Assembly: GCA_040757115.1 (NCBI GenBank)
Contig: JBFLYA010000055.1
Location: 1-19,597, forward strand
Source: a bacterium
Lineage (GTDB): Bacteria > UBA9089 > CG2-30-40-21 > SBAY01
DNA length: 19,597 nucleotides
Reading direction: 5' to 3'
Shown in pieces: positions 1 to 6,529 of the stretch. Under the pieces are notes generated by a model. It saw only the letters and a list, made by a program, of their open reading frames with translations. It had not been told where the DNA came from and ran no database searches. Within the stretch, counting starts at the first letter, position 1, and each line of letters starts with the position of its first letter. The position numbers were made by a program, and so were the translations under genes.

Positions 1-94
1 AGATAATGAATAATAAAATTAAGACCGTTAAGGCAGTGCCTAAAAATAATGTTTTCTTGACAATCTGTTCTATAAAGAGCGGCTTGATTCTCAT
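1..94 (-). CDS. pstA: Phosphate ABC transporter permease PstA, N-terminal fragment
   Basis: Only the first 31 codons lie in the window; the gene continues past base 1. The reverse strand reads MRIKPLFIEQIVKKTLF and then a hydrophobic stretch (about residues 17-31), the start of the first membrane helix of an inner-membrane permease. A GGAGG-type ribosome site at about 105-112 precedes the ATG. The family call rests mainly on context: it follows pstC on the same strand, where pstA normally sits. PstA with PstC forms the membrane channel of the PstSCAB high-affinity phosphate importer. Unusually, it is about 600 bp from pstC because a repeat unit with a GxxExxY gene lies between them. Confidence 0.72.
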   Translation of the reverse strand, partial: MRIKPLFIEQIVKKTLFLGTALTVLILLFII

Positions 95-130
95 GCCCTT
101 TGCCTCCCTCCCAGTGTTGAAGTTGACGAG

Positions 131-689
131 GAAACAAGGTAATAGGACGCAGATTTTCGCAGATTAGCAGGATAATAAAAAAATGAATAATCTGCGCATA
201 TCTTCTCTAAAATCTGTATTTATCTGCATACTATCTATTTTCCAATATTATCAAATGCCTTTCGTTTAACTTCTGGTTTAGGTCCAAAATTAAGTAATAA
301 TCCCACTTCTATCTCTGTTGCTTTAAGATAATTTAAAAGTTGTGCCTCGTGTTCGTCTGCAAGGCACTTTGTAGATTTAAGTTCTACAATCACTTTGTTA
401 TTGACCAAAATATCTGCTAAATAATCCCCAACAACCTTCCCCTCATAAATAACCTTGATAGGAGATTGAGGTATTGCCGGAATATCTAACTTTGTCAATT
501 CAATCACCATCGCATTCTCATACACCTTCTCCAGAAAACCATATCCCAGTGTATTATAAACTTTGTAGAATGCCTTTATGATCTTCTCGGTTAATTCTTT
601 ATGTTTAAAATCTTGAAAATCTGCGTTCATCTGCGTCCCCATAAATGAAATTCTTCTGCCCTTAAGTTAAAAAGTAATAACTTGTTTCC
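131..689. mobile_element. Inverted-repeat-bounded unit carrying the GxxExxY gene
   Basis: Two nested inverted repeats surround the GxxExxY gene. The inner pair, at 146-166 and 618-638, is built from CGCAGAT motifs and matches at 18 of 21 positions. The outer pair is GGAAACAAG at 131-139 and CTTGTTTCC at 681-689. The right inner repeat lies inside the beginning of the GxxExxY coding sequence, so it also encodes the residues around MNAD. I see no convincing target duplication. The position between pstC and pstA, which normally abut, suggests insertion. It could instead be an old remodelled spacer. Confidence 0.5.
235..642 (-). CDS. GxxExxY family protein (PD-(D/E)XK nuclease-like)
   Basis: A 135-residue protein with the signature G35-F-L-E38-K-V-Y41 that names the GxxExxY family. 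A PD-(D/E)XK-like core follows: D77 in DYLADILV, then E87-L-K89 in VIVELKST. Biochemical function is not established for the family; a nuclease fold is the usual inference. Two in-frame starts exist, at 642 and 630. The second gives MNADFQDF, and no strong ribosome site decides between them. The codons around the start are made of the CGCAGAT repeat that also occurs inverted beyond the gene's end, so the gene and its repeats appear to be one unit. It lies between pstC and pstA on the same strand and is unlikely to serve phosphate transport. Confidence 0.85.
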   Translation of the reverse strand: MGTQMNADFQDFKHKELTEKIIKAFYKVYNTLGYGFLEKVYENAMVIELTKLDIPAIPQSPIKVIYEGKVVGDYLADILVNNKVIVELKSTKCLADEHEAQLLNYLKATEIEVGLLLNFGPKPEVKRKAFDNIGK

Positions 690-698
690 TTGTTTCTT

Positions 699-1544
699 TT
701 ATACCTCCCGTCTTGCCATAAAATTGGCAATGGTATTTAAAATCATAATGATAATGAATAAGACAATTCCTGTGGCAAACAGTGCCTGGCGGTGTTCTCC
801 AATAGCAAAACTCATTTCTAAGGCAATATTTGCTGTCAGGGTGCGAGCCGGGTCAAGTATTGAATCAGGAATGATAACTGAATTTCCAGCAATCATAATG
901 ACCGCCATTGTCTCTCCCACTGCCCGTCCTACACCGAGGATAATACCTGCAATAATGCCCGAGCGTGCCGCCGGGAGGACGACCATTTTTATTGTTTGCC
1001 ATCGCGTTGCCCCTAAGGCTAATGACCCCTCCCGATATAAATGTGGAACAGCCTTAAGTGAATCAATTGAAATACTGGTAATCGTCGGTAAAATCATTAT
1101 CCCAAGAATGATTGAGGCGGCTAAAATACAAGGTCCCGGCCCACCCAGATAATTACGAATCACTGGAAATAATATTACTATCCCCATAAATCCATAAACT
1201 ACGGATGGGATGCCCGCTAAAAGTTCAATTATTGGTTTAAGAATTTTACTTGTCTTCTGTGTGGAAAATTCAGCTAAGTAAATAGCACAGGCAAGACTTA
1301 ACGGCAGACTAAATATAAGAGCACCAACAGTTATCCATAATGAGCCCATAATCATTGGGAATATCTCAAATCTTCCTTCTCTGGGTGACCAATTAGTCCC
1401 ACAAATAAAATCCTTTATTCCTGCTTTTAGAATAATCGGCAATCCTTCTTTTAAGATAAATAAAGCGATTAAAATAAGGATAGCGATGGTTGAAAAGGCG
1501 GTAATTAACAAGCCAAACTGAATAAATCGTTCACGATACCTCAA
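699..1544 (-). CDS. pstC: Phosphate ABC transporter permease PstC
   Basis: A 281-residue polytopic inner-membrane protein. It has about six hydrophobic segments. The cytoplasmic EAA-type loop region reads EGSLALGATRWQTIK and is followed by GRAVGETMAV, both typical of Pst permeases. Features such as GIPSVVYGFMG and the C-terminal ILNTIANFMARR fit PstC better than PstA. With PstA it forms the channel through which phosphate released by PstS passes. The start codon is TTG (1542-1544), supported by AAGGAG eight bases upstream. A 158-bp MITE-like element sits in the space between it and pstS. Confidence 0.92.
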   Translation of the reverse strand: MRYRERFIQFGLLITAFSTIAILILIALFILKEGLPIILKAGIKDFICGTNWSPREGRFEIFPMIMGSLWITVGALIFSLPLSLACAIYLAEFSTQKTSKILKPIIELLAGIPSVVYGFMGIVILFPVIRNYLGGPGPCILAASIILGIMILPTITSISIDSLKAVPHLYREGSLALGATRWQTIKMVVLPAARSGIIAGIILGVGRAVGETMAVIMIAGNSVIIPDSILDPARTLTANIALEMSFAIGEHRQALFATGIVLFIIIMILNTIANFMARREV

Positions 1545-1597
1545 ATTTATTACTCCTTGTCCCTTGAACCTACGGTCTTACCTTGGGTAAATAATTA

Positions 1598-1755
1598 GTA
1601 AGCGTTCAGCCATCAGGTATCAGCAATCAGTTAACATCCAGGAAATCAGGATAGTAACAAATCCTACAATTTTGCGTAAAGGGTGTCTATGTGTCTGGTA
1701 GTCTATGTAACCCAGACACTTAGACACCCAGATACCAGACTACCTGAACGGTTAC
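1598..1755. mobile_element. MITE-like element, GTAAnCGTTCAG family, copy 1
   Basis: The ends are GTAAGCGTTCAG (1598-1609) and CTGAACGGTTAC (1744-1755), an 11/12 inverted repeat. The 8-bp direct repeat AATAATTA flanks it at 1590-1597 and 1756-1763, as expected of a transposition target duplication. The interior has another long inverted repeat (around GTCTGGTAGTC and ACCAGACTACC) and no coding capacity. It lies between pstS and pstC. Matching ends are found at 3420-3621, 10450-10689 and 12121-12609. Confidence 0.8.
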
Positions 1756-1767
1756 AATAATTACCAT

Positions 1768-2556
1768 TTATTTAACCGGAATCAATCCGTAGTCTGAGAT
1801 TAGTTGTTGCCCTTGTTCAGAAAGGATAAATTCTATAAATTCTCCTATTTTTCCTTCCGCTGGTCCTTTCGTAAGCAAGAAAATCGGTCGAATGATTTTA
1901 TACCTGCCTTTTTTGATATTTTGTAAGGTGGGCGACACTCCATCTATTTTTAAGGATTTTACCCTGTCAGTAACAAGTCCATAAGTGAGGTAACTAATAG
2001 AATTTGGGTCATTTTCAACCATTGTTCTAACAGCACCACTTGAATCCTGAATAAGAGCACCAGCACTAACTTTGGTTCCGGCTAACAGTAATTCTTCAAA
2101 GGAGACCCGTGTTCCAGAACCTTCTTCTCTTGAAATGACCGTAATTGGTTTATCTTCCCCACCTACTTCTTTCCACTTTTTTACCTGACCGCTAAATATT
2201 TGTTGGATTTGGAGTGGCGTTAAATTCGCAATTTTATTATTTGGATGAACAATCAACACCACGGCATCTTTTGCCACAACAACAGTATTCAATCCTTGCG
2301 CCTCTTTTGGCAATGTGACCATATCTGCCATACCAATTTGAGCCACACCGCTTTGTGCCGATTGAATTCCTACCGCAGAACCTCCTCCTTGAACATTAAT
2401 TCGAACATCATTCTTCCCTGCCATATATTCTTCCGCGAGTTTCTCTGCAAATGGTTGAAAAGCCGTCGAACCAGCTATATTTATCGTTTCAATATTAGAT
2501 TTTGCACATCCAATTGCCAGACAAGAAAATAACATACAAAAAATTAACCGATACAT
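1768..2556 (-). CDS. pstS: Phosphate-binding lipoprotein PstS
   Basis: A 262-residue substrate-binding protein of the phosphate ABC importer. The N-terminus is a lipoprotein signal (hydrophobic MYRLIFCMLFSCLAIGC, lipobox LAIGC with Cys17), so the protein should be anchored in a membrane facing outside the cytoplasm. PstS hallmarks follow: INIAGSTAFQPFAEKL, GGGSAVGIQSAQSG and SREEGSGTRVSFEEL, which contribute the phosphate-binding site. AAGGAGG on the minus strand supports the ATG at 2554-2556. It is first in the pst order pstS-pstC-pstA; dedA lies upstream on the same strand. No Pho-box was identified. Confidence 0.95.
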   Translation of the reverse strand: MYRLIFCMLFSCLAIGCAKSNIETINIAGSTAFQPFAEKLAEEYMAGKNDVRINVQGGGSAVGIQSAQSGVAQIGMADMVTLPKEAQGLNTVVVAKDAVVLIVHPNNKIANLTPLQIQQIFSGQVKKWKEVGGEDKPITVISREEGSGTRVSFEELLLAGTKVSAGALIQDSSGAVRTMVENDPNSISYLTYGLVTDRVKSLKIDGVSPTLQNIKKGRYKIIRPIFLLTKGPAEGKIGEFIEFILSEQGQQLISDYGLIPVK

Positions 2557-2576
2557 TCAAAAACCTCCTTCTTTTG

Positions 2577-2611
2577 TTGGTAATTGGTAACTGGTAAAAT
2601 GGTAATTAGCA
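2577..2611. repeat. GGTAAntGGTAAC-type short repeat between dedA and pstS
   Basis: The 84-bp dedA-pstS spacer contains tandem variants of GGTAATTGGTAACTGG. The same motif occurs in both orientations inside the element at 9731-9905 (about 9790-9870) and once near 4499. It probably belongs to the genome's repeat population. I see no gene in it. Confidence 0.45.
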
Positions 2612-2640
2612 TAATCTACCCTCAATACTCTTTTCCTTTC

Positions 2641-3264
2641 TTACTCACTACTCCTATGGTGAAGATGACGTTTAATAAAGATATAGAGTAAGATAATGAT
2701 ACATATACCTATTAAGACATCAAATTTATGGAATATAGGTGATAATGTTGAGTGCCATTTTGCTCCAAAAATCATCCCAAAGTATGTCAGAGCAATATTC
2801 CAGGGCACAGAACCAAGAGTGGTATAAAGACAGAATTTAAGGAAATTCATTTTGGCTATGCCAGCAGGCAATGAGATAAATGTTCTGATAACAGGCATAT
2901 TGCGGGTAAAAAATATGGTTAAGTCACCGTATTTGTTAAACCATCGCTCAGCTACATCCATATCATGCCGGGTCATCAGGATATATTTACCATATTTCAA
3001 GATAAAAGGTCTTCCTCCTATTAATCCAACCCAATAAGCGATGATTGACCCAACCAGGTTACCTAATGTGCCAGCAACCACTACCCAAAATATCTGAAAT
3101 CTACCTTCTGATATGAGATATCCTGAAAAAGGCATAATAATTTCAGAGGGTAGGGGAATACACGCACTTTCAATAGCCATAGCTATTCCTATTCCCCAAT
3201 ATCCTGCGGCATTAATAATTGCGACAACAATTGATGCTAAAAATTCAAGTATTTTTGTTACCAT
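2641..3264 (-). CDS. DedA family membrane protein
   Basis: A 207-residue integral membrane protein of the DedA/SNARE-associated family. Recognisable elements are ESACIPLPSEIIMPFSGYLIS (residues about 33-53), the conserved acidic/proline re-entrant region, and TRNMPVIRTFISLPAGIAKMNF, the conserved arginine-rich second motif. DedA proteins are inner-membrane proteins linked to lipid carrier recycling and envelope homeostasis; the substrate here is unknown. I chose the ATG at 3262-3264 because AGGAGAAG lies just upstream and the protein then begins MVTKILEFLAS. An earlier in-frame ATG at 3330 would add residues encoded by a repeat that also sits before the E2 gene. Confidence 0.9.
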   Translation of the reverse strand: MVTKILEFLASIVVAIINAAGYWGIGIAMAIESACIPLPSEIIMPFSGYLISEGRFQIFWVVVAGTLGNLVGSIIAYWVGLIGGRPFILKYGKYILMTRHDMDVAERWFNKYGDLTIFFTRNMPVIRTFISLPAGIAKMNFLKFCLYTTLGSVPWNIALTYFGMIFGAKWHSTLSPIFHKFDVLIGICIIILLYIFIKRHLHHRSSE

Positions 3265-3419
3265 ATCTTCTCCTGAAAATAAGGAAGTAGAAAGTAGAGA
3301 GTAGAAAGTAGAAAGTAAAGAAAACATCATTCCTCACGCCTATCTCCTTACCTCCCACCTTCTATCTCCTACCACTATTTTTCGACCTGTGAAATAGGTC
3401 GACATGGGAAAACAAAATC

Positions 3420-3621
3420 GTAAGCGTTCAGGTCATTGCGAGATATCTAATAATAATGTAAAATGGGCAATGTAAAATGAAAAATGTAAAATGAGAGGAT
3501 GGATGAAATGAAAGGTGATGATATTACTGAAAGACTAATTGACTTTACAGAATTGACTTTTAAATTTTTAATTGCTCATTTTACATTTTAGAGTTATTTT
3601 TTTAAGTAGCTGAACGCTTAC
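3420..3621. mobile_element. MITE-like element, GTAAnCGTTCAG family, copy 2 (nested)
   Basis: The ends GTAAGCGTTCAG (3420-3431) and CTGAACGCTTAC (3610-3621) are a perfect 12-bp inverted repeat. No flanking target duplication is evident. The element lies wholly inside the 3383-3686 element. Its interior has subterminal inverted AATGTAAAATG / CATTTTACATT tracts around a 30-codon reading frame that looks like a relic gene. Confidence 0.7.
3499..3591 (+). pseudogene. Probable relic of a four-helix-bundle (IVS-type) protein gene
   Basis: A 30-codon frame begins MDEMKGDDITERLIDFT, preceded by GAGAGG. This beginning resembles the N-terminus of the small four-helix-bundle proteins (23S rRNA intervening-sequence family) that often start M-x-x-D-D-I-x-E-R-L-x-D-F. 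After about 17 codons the sequence runs into the AT-rich terminal tract and stops, so the body of the gene is missing. I infer an internal deletion of a once gene-bearing element; a chance match is possible. Confidence 0.4.
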
Positions 3622-3769
3622 TCCTTTATTCTCTTATCCCCCTTCTTATATTAACCACGATCAAAATATTCCTATTTCACAGGTCGCTATTTTTTATCCT
3701 CCTTTGTGTCCACCCTGTGGACATGGCCGTTTCTCCTTTCTTACATCTGAAAGATGCAAGAGTTCACAT

Positions 3770-4477
3770 CTAAATTATTCTCAATATTGCGGGATTTCTT
3801 TGAGTGGAGAGACTTTTTAGGTCATTTATAATATTGACATATTCATCGACACCGCCCTGGACACCTTTTTCTCGTCTTTCTTCCTCAGTTATTTTAATTC
3901 TCCTGCCAATCACAGGTCCAGTGCCGGTATTTTCTCCAAACTGGTCTGTCAGTTCTACAACAGCTAAGCTTTCATCAAATATGGTCATATGTTGAAGTTT
4001 TCGACATAGAACGGGTTGCCATTCTTTAAATTCATTTCTTAAGATAACTATAATTTCGGCACGATTGTTTTCAAAGATTAATTCCCGACGATGGCTTCGG
4101 ATAATCTCTTTGACGCGGTCTTTACCAAATGTATCTTTGGACATAACAAAAAAGTGAAATATCTTTATCTGTCTATCTCTGCGTTGTAATAAGGCTTTAT
4201 TGATGGCTAACATTTTTTGCGGAAATCCTTCAGTTCGCCATCGCTCAACCCAAAAATCCACGCAGGCTAATTCTTTTTGTACCTCTTCTGATTCCTTTAA
4301 AAGTAAATTATACAATTCTCGTCTATCATCTATAAAACACCAACCTTTCTCGGACATATCTTTGGCTCGATGCAACCATTTATTTAATCCATCTTCGATA
4401 ATAGTTACTTCACGAATAGCAACTTTGCGTAAATATGGGTCATCAATACCATCTGCAATCTTTCTTAAATCTTCCAT
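3770..4477 (-). CDS. Unrecognised protein, 235 residues, divergent from the ubiquitin-like operon
   Basis: I do not recognise the family. The gene has a clear start (AAGGAGGA ahead of the ATG at 4475-4477) and no signal peptide or membrane segment, so it is probably cytoplasmic. The N-terminal 100 residues look helical and charged. The middle (about 105-175) alternates hydrophobic strands and helices: IKIFHFFVMSK, then RAEIIVILRNEF, then LQHMTIFDESLAVVEL. A Gly-rich stretch follows near residues 180-192 (FGENTGTGPVIG). It is transcribed away from the E1 gene across a 147-bp spacer, so the two could share control, but a functional link is only an inference. Confidence 0.75.
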   Translation of the reverse strand: MEDLRKIADGIDDPYLRKVAIREVTIIEDGLNKWLHRAKDMSEKGWCFIDDRRELYNLLLKESEEVQKELACVDFWVERWRTEGFPQKMLAINKALLQRRDRQIKIFHFFVMSKDTFGKDRVKEIIRSHRRELIFENNRAEIIVILRNEFKEWQPVLCRKLQHMTIFDESLAVVELTDQFGENTGTGPVIGRRIKITEEERREKGVQGGVDEYVNIINDLKSLSTQRNPAILRII

Positions 4478-4583
4478 ATTGAAAATCCTCCTTATATTTG
4501 GTAATTGGTTAGGATAATTTAACGAAATTATTTTAATGAATTAATAGCGATTTGTCAAGTAAAAAATTAATTTAAAAAATCAG

Positions 4584-4612
4584 TTGACGAATTAAATTAA
4601 ATAAGTTATAAT
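4584..4612 (+). promoter_or_regulatory. Strong sigma70-type promoter of the E1-RING-Ubl operon
   Basis: TTGACG (4584-4589), a 17-base spacer and TATAAT (4607-4612) are near consensus. Transcription would begin near 4619-4620, only about 5-6 bases before the E1 ATG at 4625. No ribosome site fits between, so the first gene is probably translated from a leaderless or near-leaderless mRNA. Confidence 0.8.
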
Positions 4613-4624
4613 TAATGTGCATTA

Positions 4625-5800
4625 ATGGAAGAAAAAATCGTCATTAGTGATTTAGATAAAGATAGATATTCACGATTGGGGCTTATTCCCTGGTGGAATC
4701 AGGAAAAGCTGAAAAACACATTGGTTATGGTTGTTGGCGTTGGTGCATTAGGAAATGAGGTTGTAAAAAACTTAGCCCTTTTAGGCGTAGGGAAAATAAT
4801 TATTGTTGATTTTGACCAGATAGTCAATGCTGATTTAACCCGCTCTGTTCTTTATCGAAAAGAAGATGATGGTAAAAAAAAGGTTGAAATAGCGGCAGAA
4901 AGAATTCAAGAAATTAATCCTGAGGTTAAAATACAACCTTTAGCCGGAAATATCCTCTGGGATGTAGGATTAGGGATATTTAGACAAGTAGATATAGTTA
5001 TTGGTTGTGTGGATAACCGTGAGGCAAGATTAGCTATTAACCAGGCTTGCTGGAGAACAAATACCCCATGGATTGATGGAGGAATAGATGTCTTAAATGG
5101 AGTAGTAAGTATCTTTTGCCCACCAGAAAACGCATGCTATGAATGCACCTTGACAGATTTAGATTATAATATTCTCGGCGTCAGATACTCCTGCCCATTA
5201 CTTAGATATGATGATTTATTAGAAGGAAAGACACCTACAACCTCAACTATTGCCTCGATTATTGCTGGAATTCAAGTTCAGGAGGCAATAAAATTAATCC
5301 ATTGTCTTGAAGTCCCAAAAGGAAAAGGAATAGTTTTTAATGGATTAACCTATGAATGCTATCTTATTGAATATTCTAAAAAAAATGACTGCTTAAGTCA
5401 TGAATATTATGCAGAAATTGTTGAATTGAATAAAGGAGTAGAAAATACTACATTTAGAGAATTACTTGAATTAGCCCGGGAATCACTGGGTAAAGAGGTT
5501 ATATTAGAATTAGACCGAGATATAGTCACTAAATTACACTGTAGTAAATGCCAGGAAGATACGAATATTTTTAAAGTATTAGGTAAGGTAACCATAGAAG
5601 ACGGCAAATGTCCAAAATGTGAAGGGATAAGAAATGTAAGTATGACCAATATAATTTCTCTTGAGGAGAAATTTATAGATAAAAATTTAGCAGAGGTAGG
5701 AATTCCCCCATTCCACATCATTGGAGCAAGAAATGGTAAAAAGACTAAATATTTCGAACTTACTCAAGATAGGAAAAAGACTTTAGGGGAGGTAGTGTAG
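4625..5800 (+). CDS. E1-like (ThiF/UBA family) activating enzyme of a ubiquitin-like system
   Basis: A 391-residue ThiF/MoeB/UBA-type adenylating enzyme. The Rossmann nucleotide loop is VVGVGALGNEVV (G38, G40, G43). D62 and D64 lie in IIIVDFDQ, N68/D70/R73 in NADLTRS, K84-K86 follow, and D130 lies in GCVDN. These residues bind ATP and the C-terminus of a ubiquitin-like protein. C171-x-x-C174 pairs with later CxxC motifs (C306/C309 and C329/C332) as zinc ligands. C190 in RYSCPLLR precedes TPTTSTIASIIAG and could be the thioester cysteine. The C-terminal 140 residues form an added zinc-ribbon-containing domain not found in minimal MoeB/ThiF. It is directly followed by RING, Ubl and E2 genes, which argues for protein conjugation rather than sulfur transfer. 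Confidence 0.9.
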   Translation: MEEKIVISDLDKDRYSRLGLIPWWNQEKLKNTLVMVVGVGALGNEVVKNLALLGVGKIIIVDFDQIVNADLTRSVLYRKEDDGKKKVEIAAERIQEINPEVKIQPLAGNILWDVGLGIFRQVDIVIGCVDNREARLAINQACWRTNTPWIDGGIDVLNGVVSIFCPPENACYECTLTDLDYNILGVRYSCPLLRYDDLLEGKTPTTSTIASIIAGIQVQEAIKLIHCLEVPKGKGIVFNGLTYECYLIEYSKKNDCLSHEYYAEIVELNKGVENTTFRELLELARESLGKEVILELDRDIVTKLHCSKCQEDTNIFKVLGKVTIEDGKCPKCEGIRNVSMTNIISLEEKFIDKNLAEVGIPPFHIIGARNGKKTKYFELTQDRKKTLGEVV

Positions 5801-6013
5801 ATGTTTAATTTATTTGGGGCTAATAAGCCAACGCCTGTGTTATTAGTTTATTCGCAAACACCAATTGAGTGTGCGTATTGTCATACACCAGTAAAAACAG
5901 AAAGTATAGTTGTCAGATGTCCTATGTGTAACACCATTCACCATCCACAATGTTGGAAAGAAGGAAAAGGGTGTAGTGTTTTTGGTTGTAAAAATGCGCC
6001 GAAGAAAAAATAA
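5801..6013 (+). CDS. Small RING-like zinc protein, candidate E3
   Basis: A 70-residue protein that is almost entirely a binuclear zinc domain. The ligand pattern is C24-x2-C27, C40-x2-C43, H47/H48 and C51, C58 and C63, a C4HC3 arrangement like prokaryotic RING and RING-CH cross-brace domains. W52 after the sixth ligand is also typical. Its start follows the E1 stop codon without a gap, with GGGGAGG inside the end of the E1 gene, so translation is probably coupled. In this setting it is the natural E3 candidate, recruiting the charged E2 at 6530-7039. No substrate-binding domain is present; it could also serve as an adaptor. Confidence 0.82.
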   Translation: MFNLFGANKPTPVLLVYSQTPIECAYCHTPVKTESIVVRCPMCNTIHHPQCWKEGKGCSVFGCKNAPKKK

Positions 6014-6030
6014 TTTGGAGGAAAAAAATA

Positions 6031-6300
6031 ATGAGAATTGTTAATATTGAAATAGAAGATGTGACAGGGGCTAAAAGGCAACGAGCGGACATCCCGGATG
6101 ATGTCCCATTAAAAAGGGTTATTTCCGCTTTAGTTTCAAAAATGAAGTTGCCAACAGTTAGCCCAAGTGGTTCTCCGTTGAATTATCAATTACATCATAA
6201 AGCATCAGGTAGGTCTTTAAGTGAAAGTGATACATTAGCCAGTGCAGGAATACGAGAAGGAGCTGTTTTGAAAATACATCCCGTTGTTGTCGCTGGATAA
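6031..6300 (+). CDS. Ubiquitin-like beta-grasp protein
   Basis: An 89-residue protein with beta-grasp pattern: an N-terminal strand pair (MRIVNIEIEDVTGAKRQRAD), a helix around VPLKRVISALVSKM, the strand YQLHHKASGRSLSE and the terminal strand GAVLKIHPVVV. This matches the YukD/EsaB-like ubiquitin-fold group. It ends in ...VVVAG, a single glycine at the extreme C-terminus, so it would not need trimming before activation by the E1. Few lysines lie in the second half. TTTGGAGG supports the ATG. It stands between the RING and E2 genes, making it the probable modifier of the pathway. Confidence 0.85.
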   Translation: MRIVNIEIEDVTGAKRQRADIPDDVPLKRVISALVSKMKLPTVSPSGSPLNYQLHHKASGRSLSESDTLASAGIREGAVLKIHPVVVAG

Positions 6301-6311
6301 TTAGATGAGGA

Positions 6312-6361
6312 AGGTTAAGGTTAGGGAAGAGAAAGTCTCCTCTTCTTCCCTTCCTTAACCT
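6312..6361. terminator. Long hairpin after the Ubl gene
   Basis: AGGTTAAGG (6312-6320) pairs with CCTTAACCT (6353-6361). GGGAAGA and TCTTCCC extend the stem, and the loop is near 6335-6341. AAATCTTTT follows, a weak U-tract. It could attenuate transcription between Ubl and E2, or be a repeat relic. Confidence 0.45.
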
Positions 6362-6368
6362 AAATCTT

Positions 6369-6529
6369 TTATGGAGAAACGGATATGCTAACCCGCTGGC
6401 ATAAAGGACAATGAAAATAGTAGGTAGGAGATAGAAGGTGGGAGGTAAGGAGATAGGCGTGAGGAGTGATGTTTTCTTTACTTTCTACTTTCTACTCTCT
6501 ACTCTCTACTTCCTATTTTCAGGAGAAAG
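6369..6529 (+). repeat. 160-bp leader repeat, copy 2 (uninterrupted)
   Basis: This is the inverted, intact counterpart of the repeat before dedA. It runs from ATGGAGAAACGG through AAAGGA, AAAATAGT, the purine tract and the CTTTCTACT tract to TTTTCAGGAGAAAG at the E2 start. It holds the E2 ribosome site. A tiny frame MLTRWHKGQ (from 6386) corresponds in position to MSTGWTQRR in copy 1; whether it is translated is unknown. It shows the pre-insertion state of the element at 3383-3686. Confidence 0.85.

Larger units (their letters stand above)
3383..3686. mobile_element. MITE-like element with 16-bp CGACCTGTG ends
   Basis: The perfect 16-bp terminal inverted repeat is CGACCTGTGAAATAGG (3383-3398) and its complement (3671-3686). 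The 8-bp direct repeat CTATTTTT flanks it at 3375-3382 and 3687-3694. The leader-repeat copy at 6369-6529 lacks the insertion and carries a single AAAATAG at the corresponding place, so it serves as an empty site. No transposase is encoded, making it non-autonomous. A second element is nested inside. Confidence 0.85.
3265..3740 (-). repeat. 160-bp leader repeat, copy 1, split by an inserted element
   Basis: Read on the minus strand from 3740 to 3265, this contains GGAGAAACGG, an ATG with a small hairpin, AAAGGA, AAAATAG, a purine-rich tract and a CTTTCTACT-rich tract. It ends with TTTTCAGGAGAA directly before the dedA start. Copy 2, on the plus strand at 6369-6529, is close to 95% identical by eye over its last 115 bases and ends in the same way before the E2 start. 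Copy 1 is interrupted by the element at 3383-3686. The repeat therefore supplies the ribosome site of two unrelated genes. Apart from the embedded elements this 505-bp gap holds no gene. Confidence 0.85.

Noticed and set aside
682-1152. Plus-strand frame of 156 codons
   Set aside because: It is the reverse-strand shadow of pstC, which has clear family motifs and a ribosome site.
3265-3330. Upstream extension of DedA by 22 residues
   Set aside because: It is encoded by the leader repeat that also precedes E2; the ribosome site indicates the ATG at 3264.
3703-3769. TGTCCAC/GTGGACA hairpin as a terminator of the 3770-4477 gene
   Set aside because: There is no U-tract after the stem on the minus strand, and the hairpin belongs to the leader repeat, so a terminator role is not supported.
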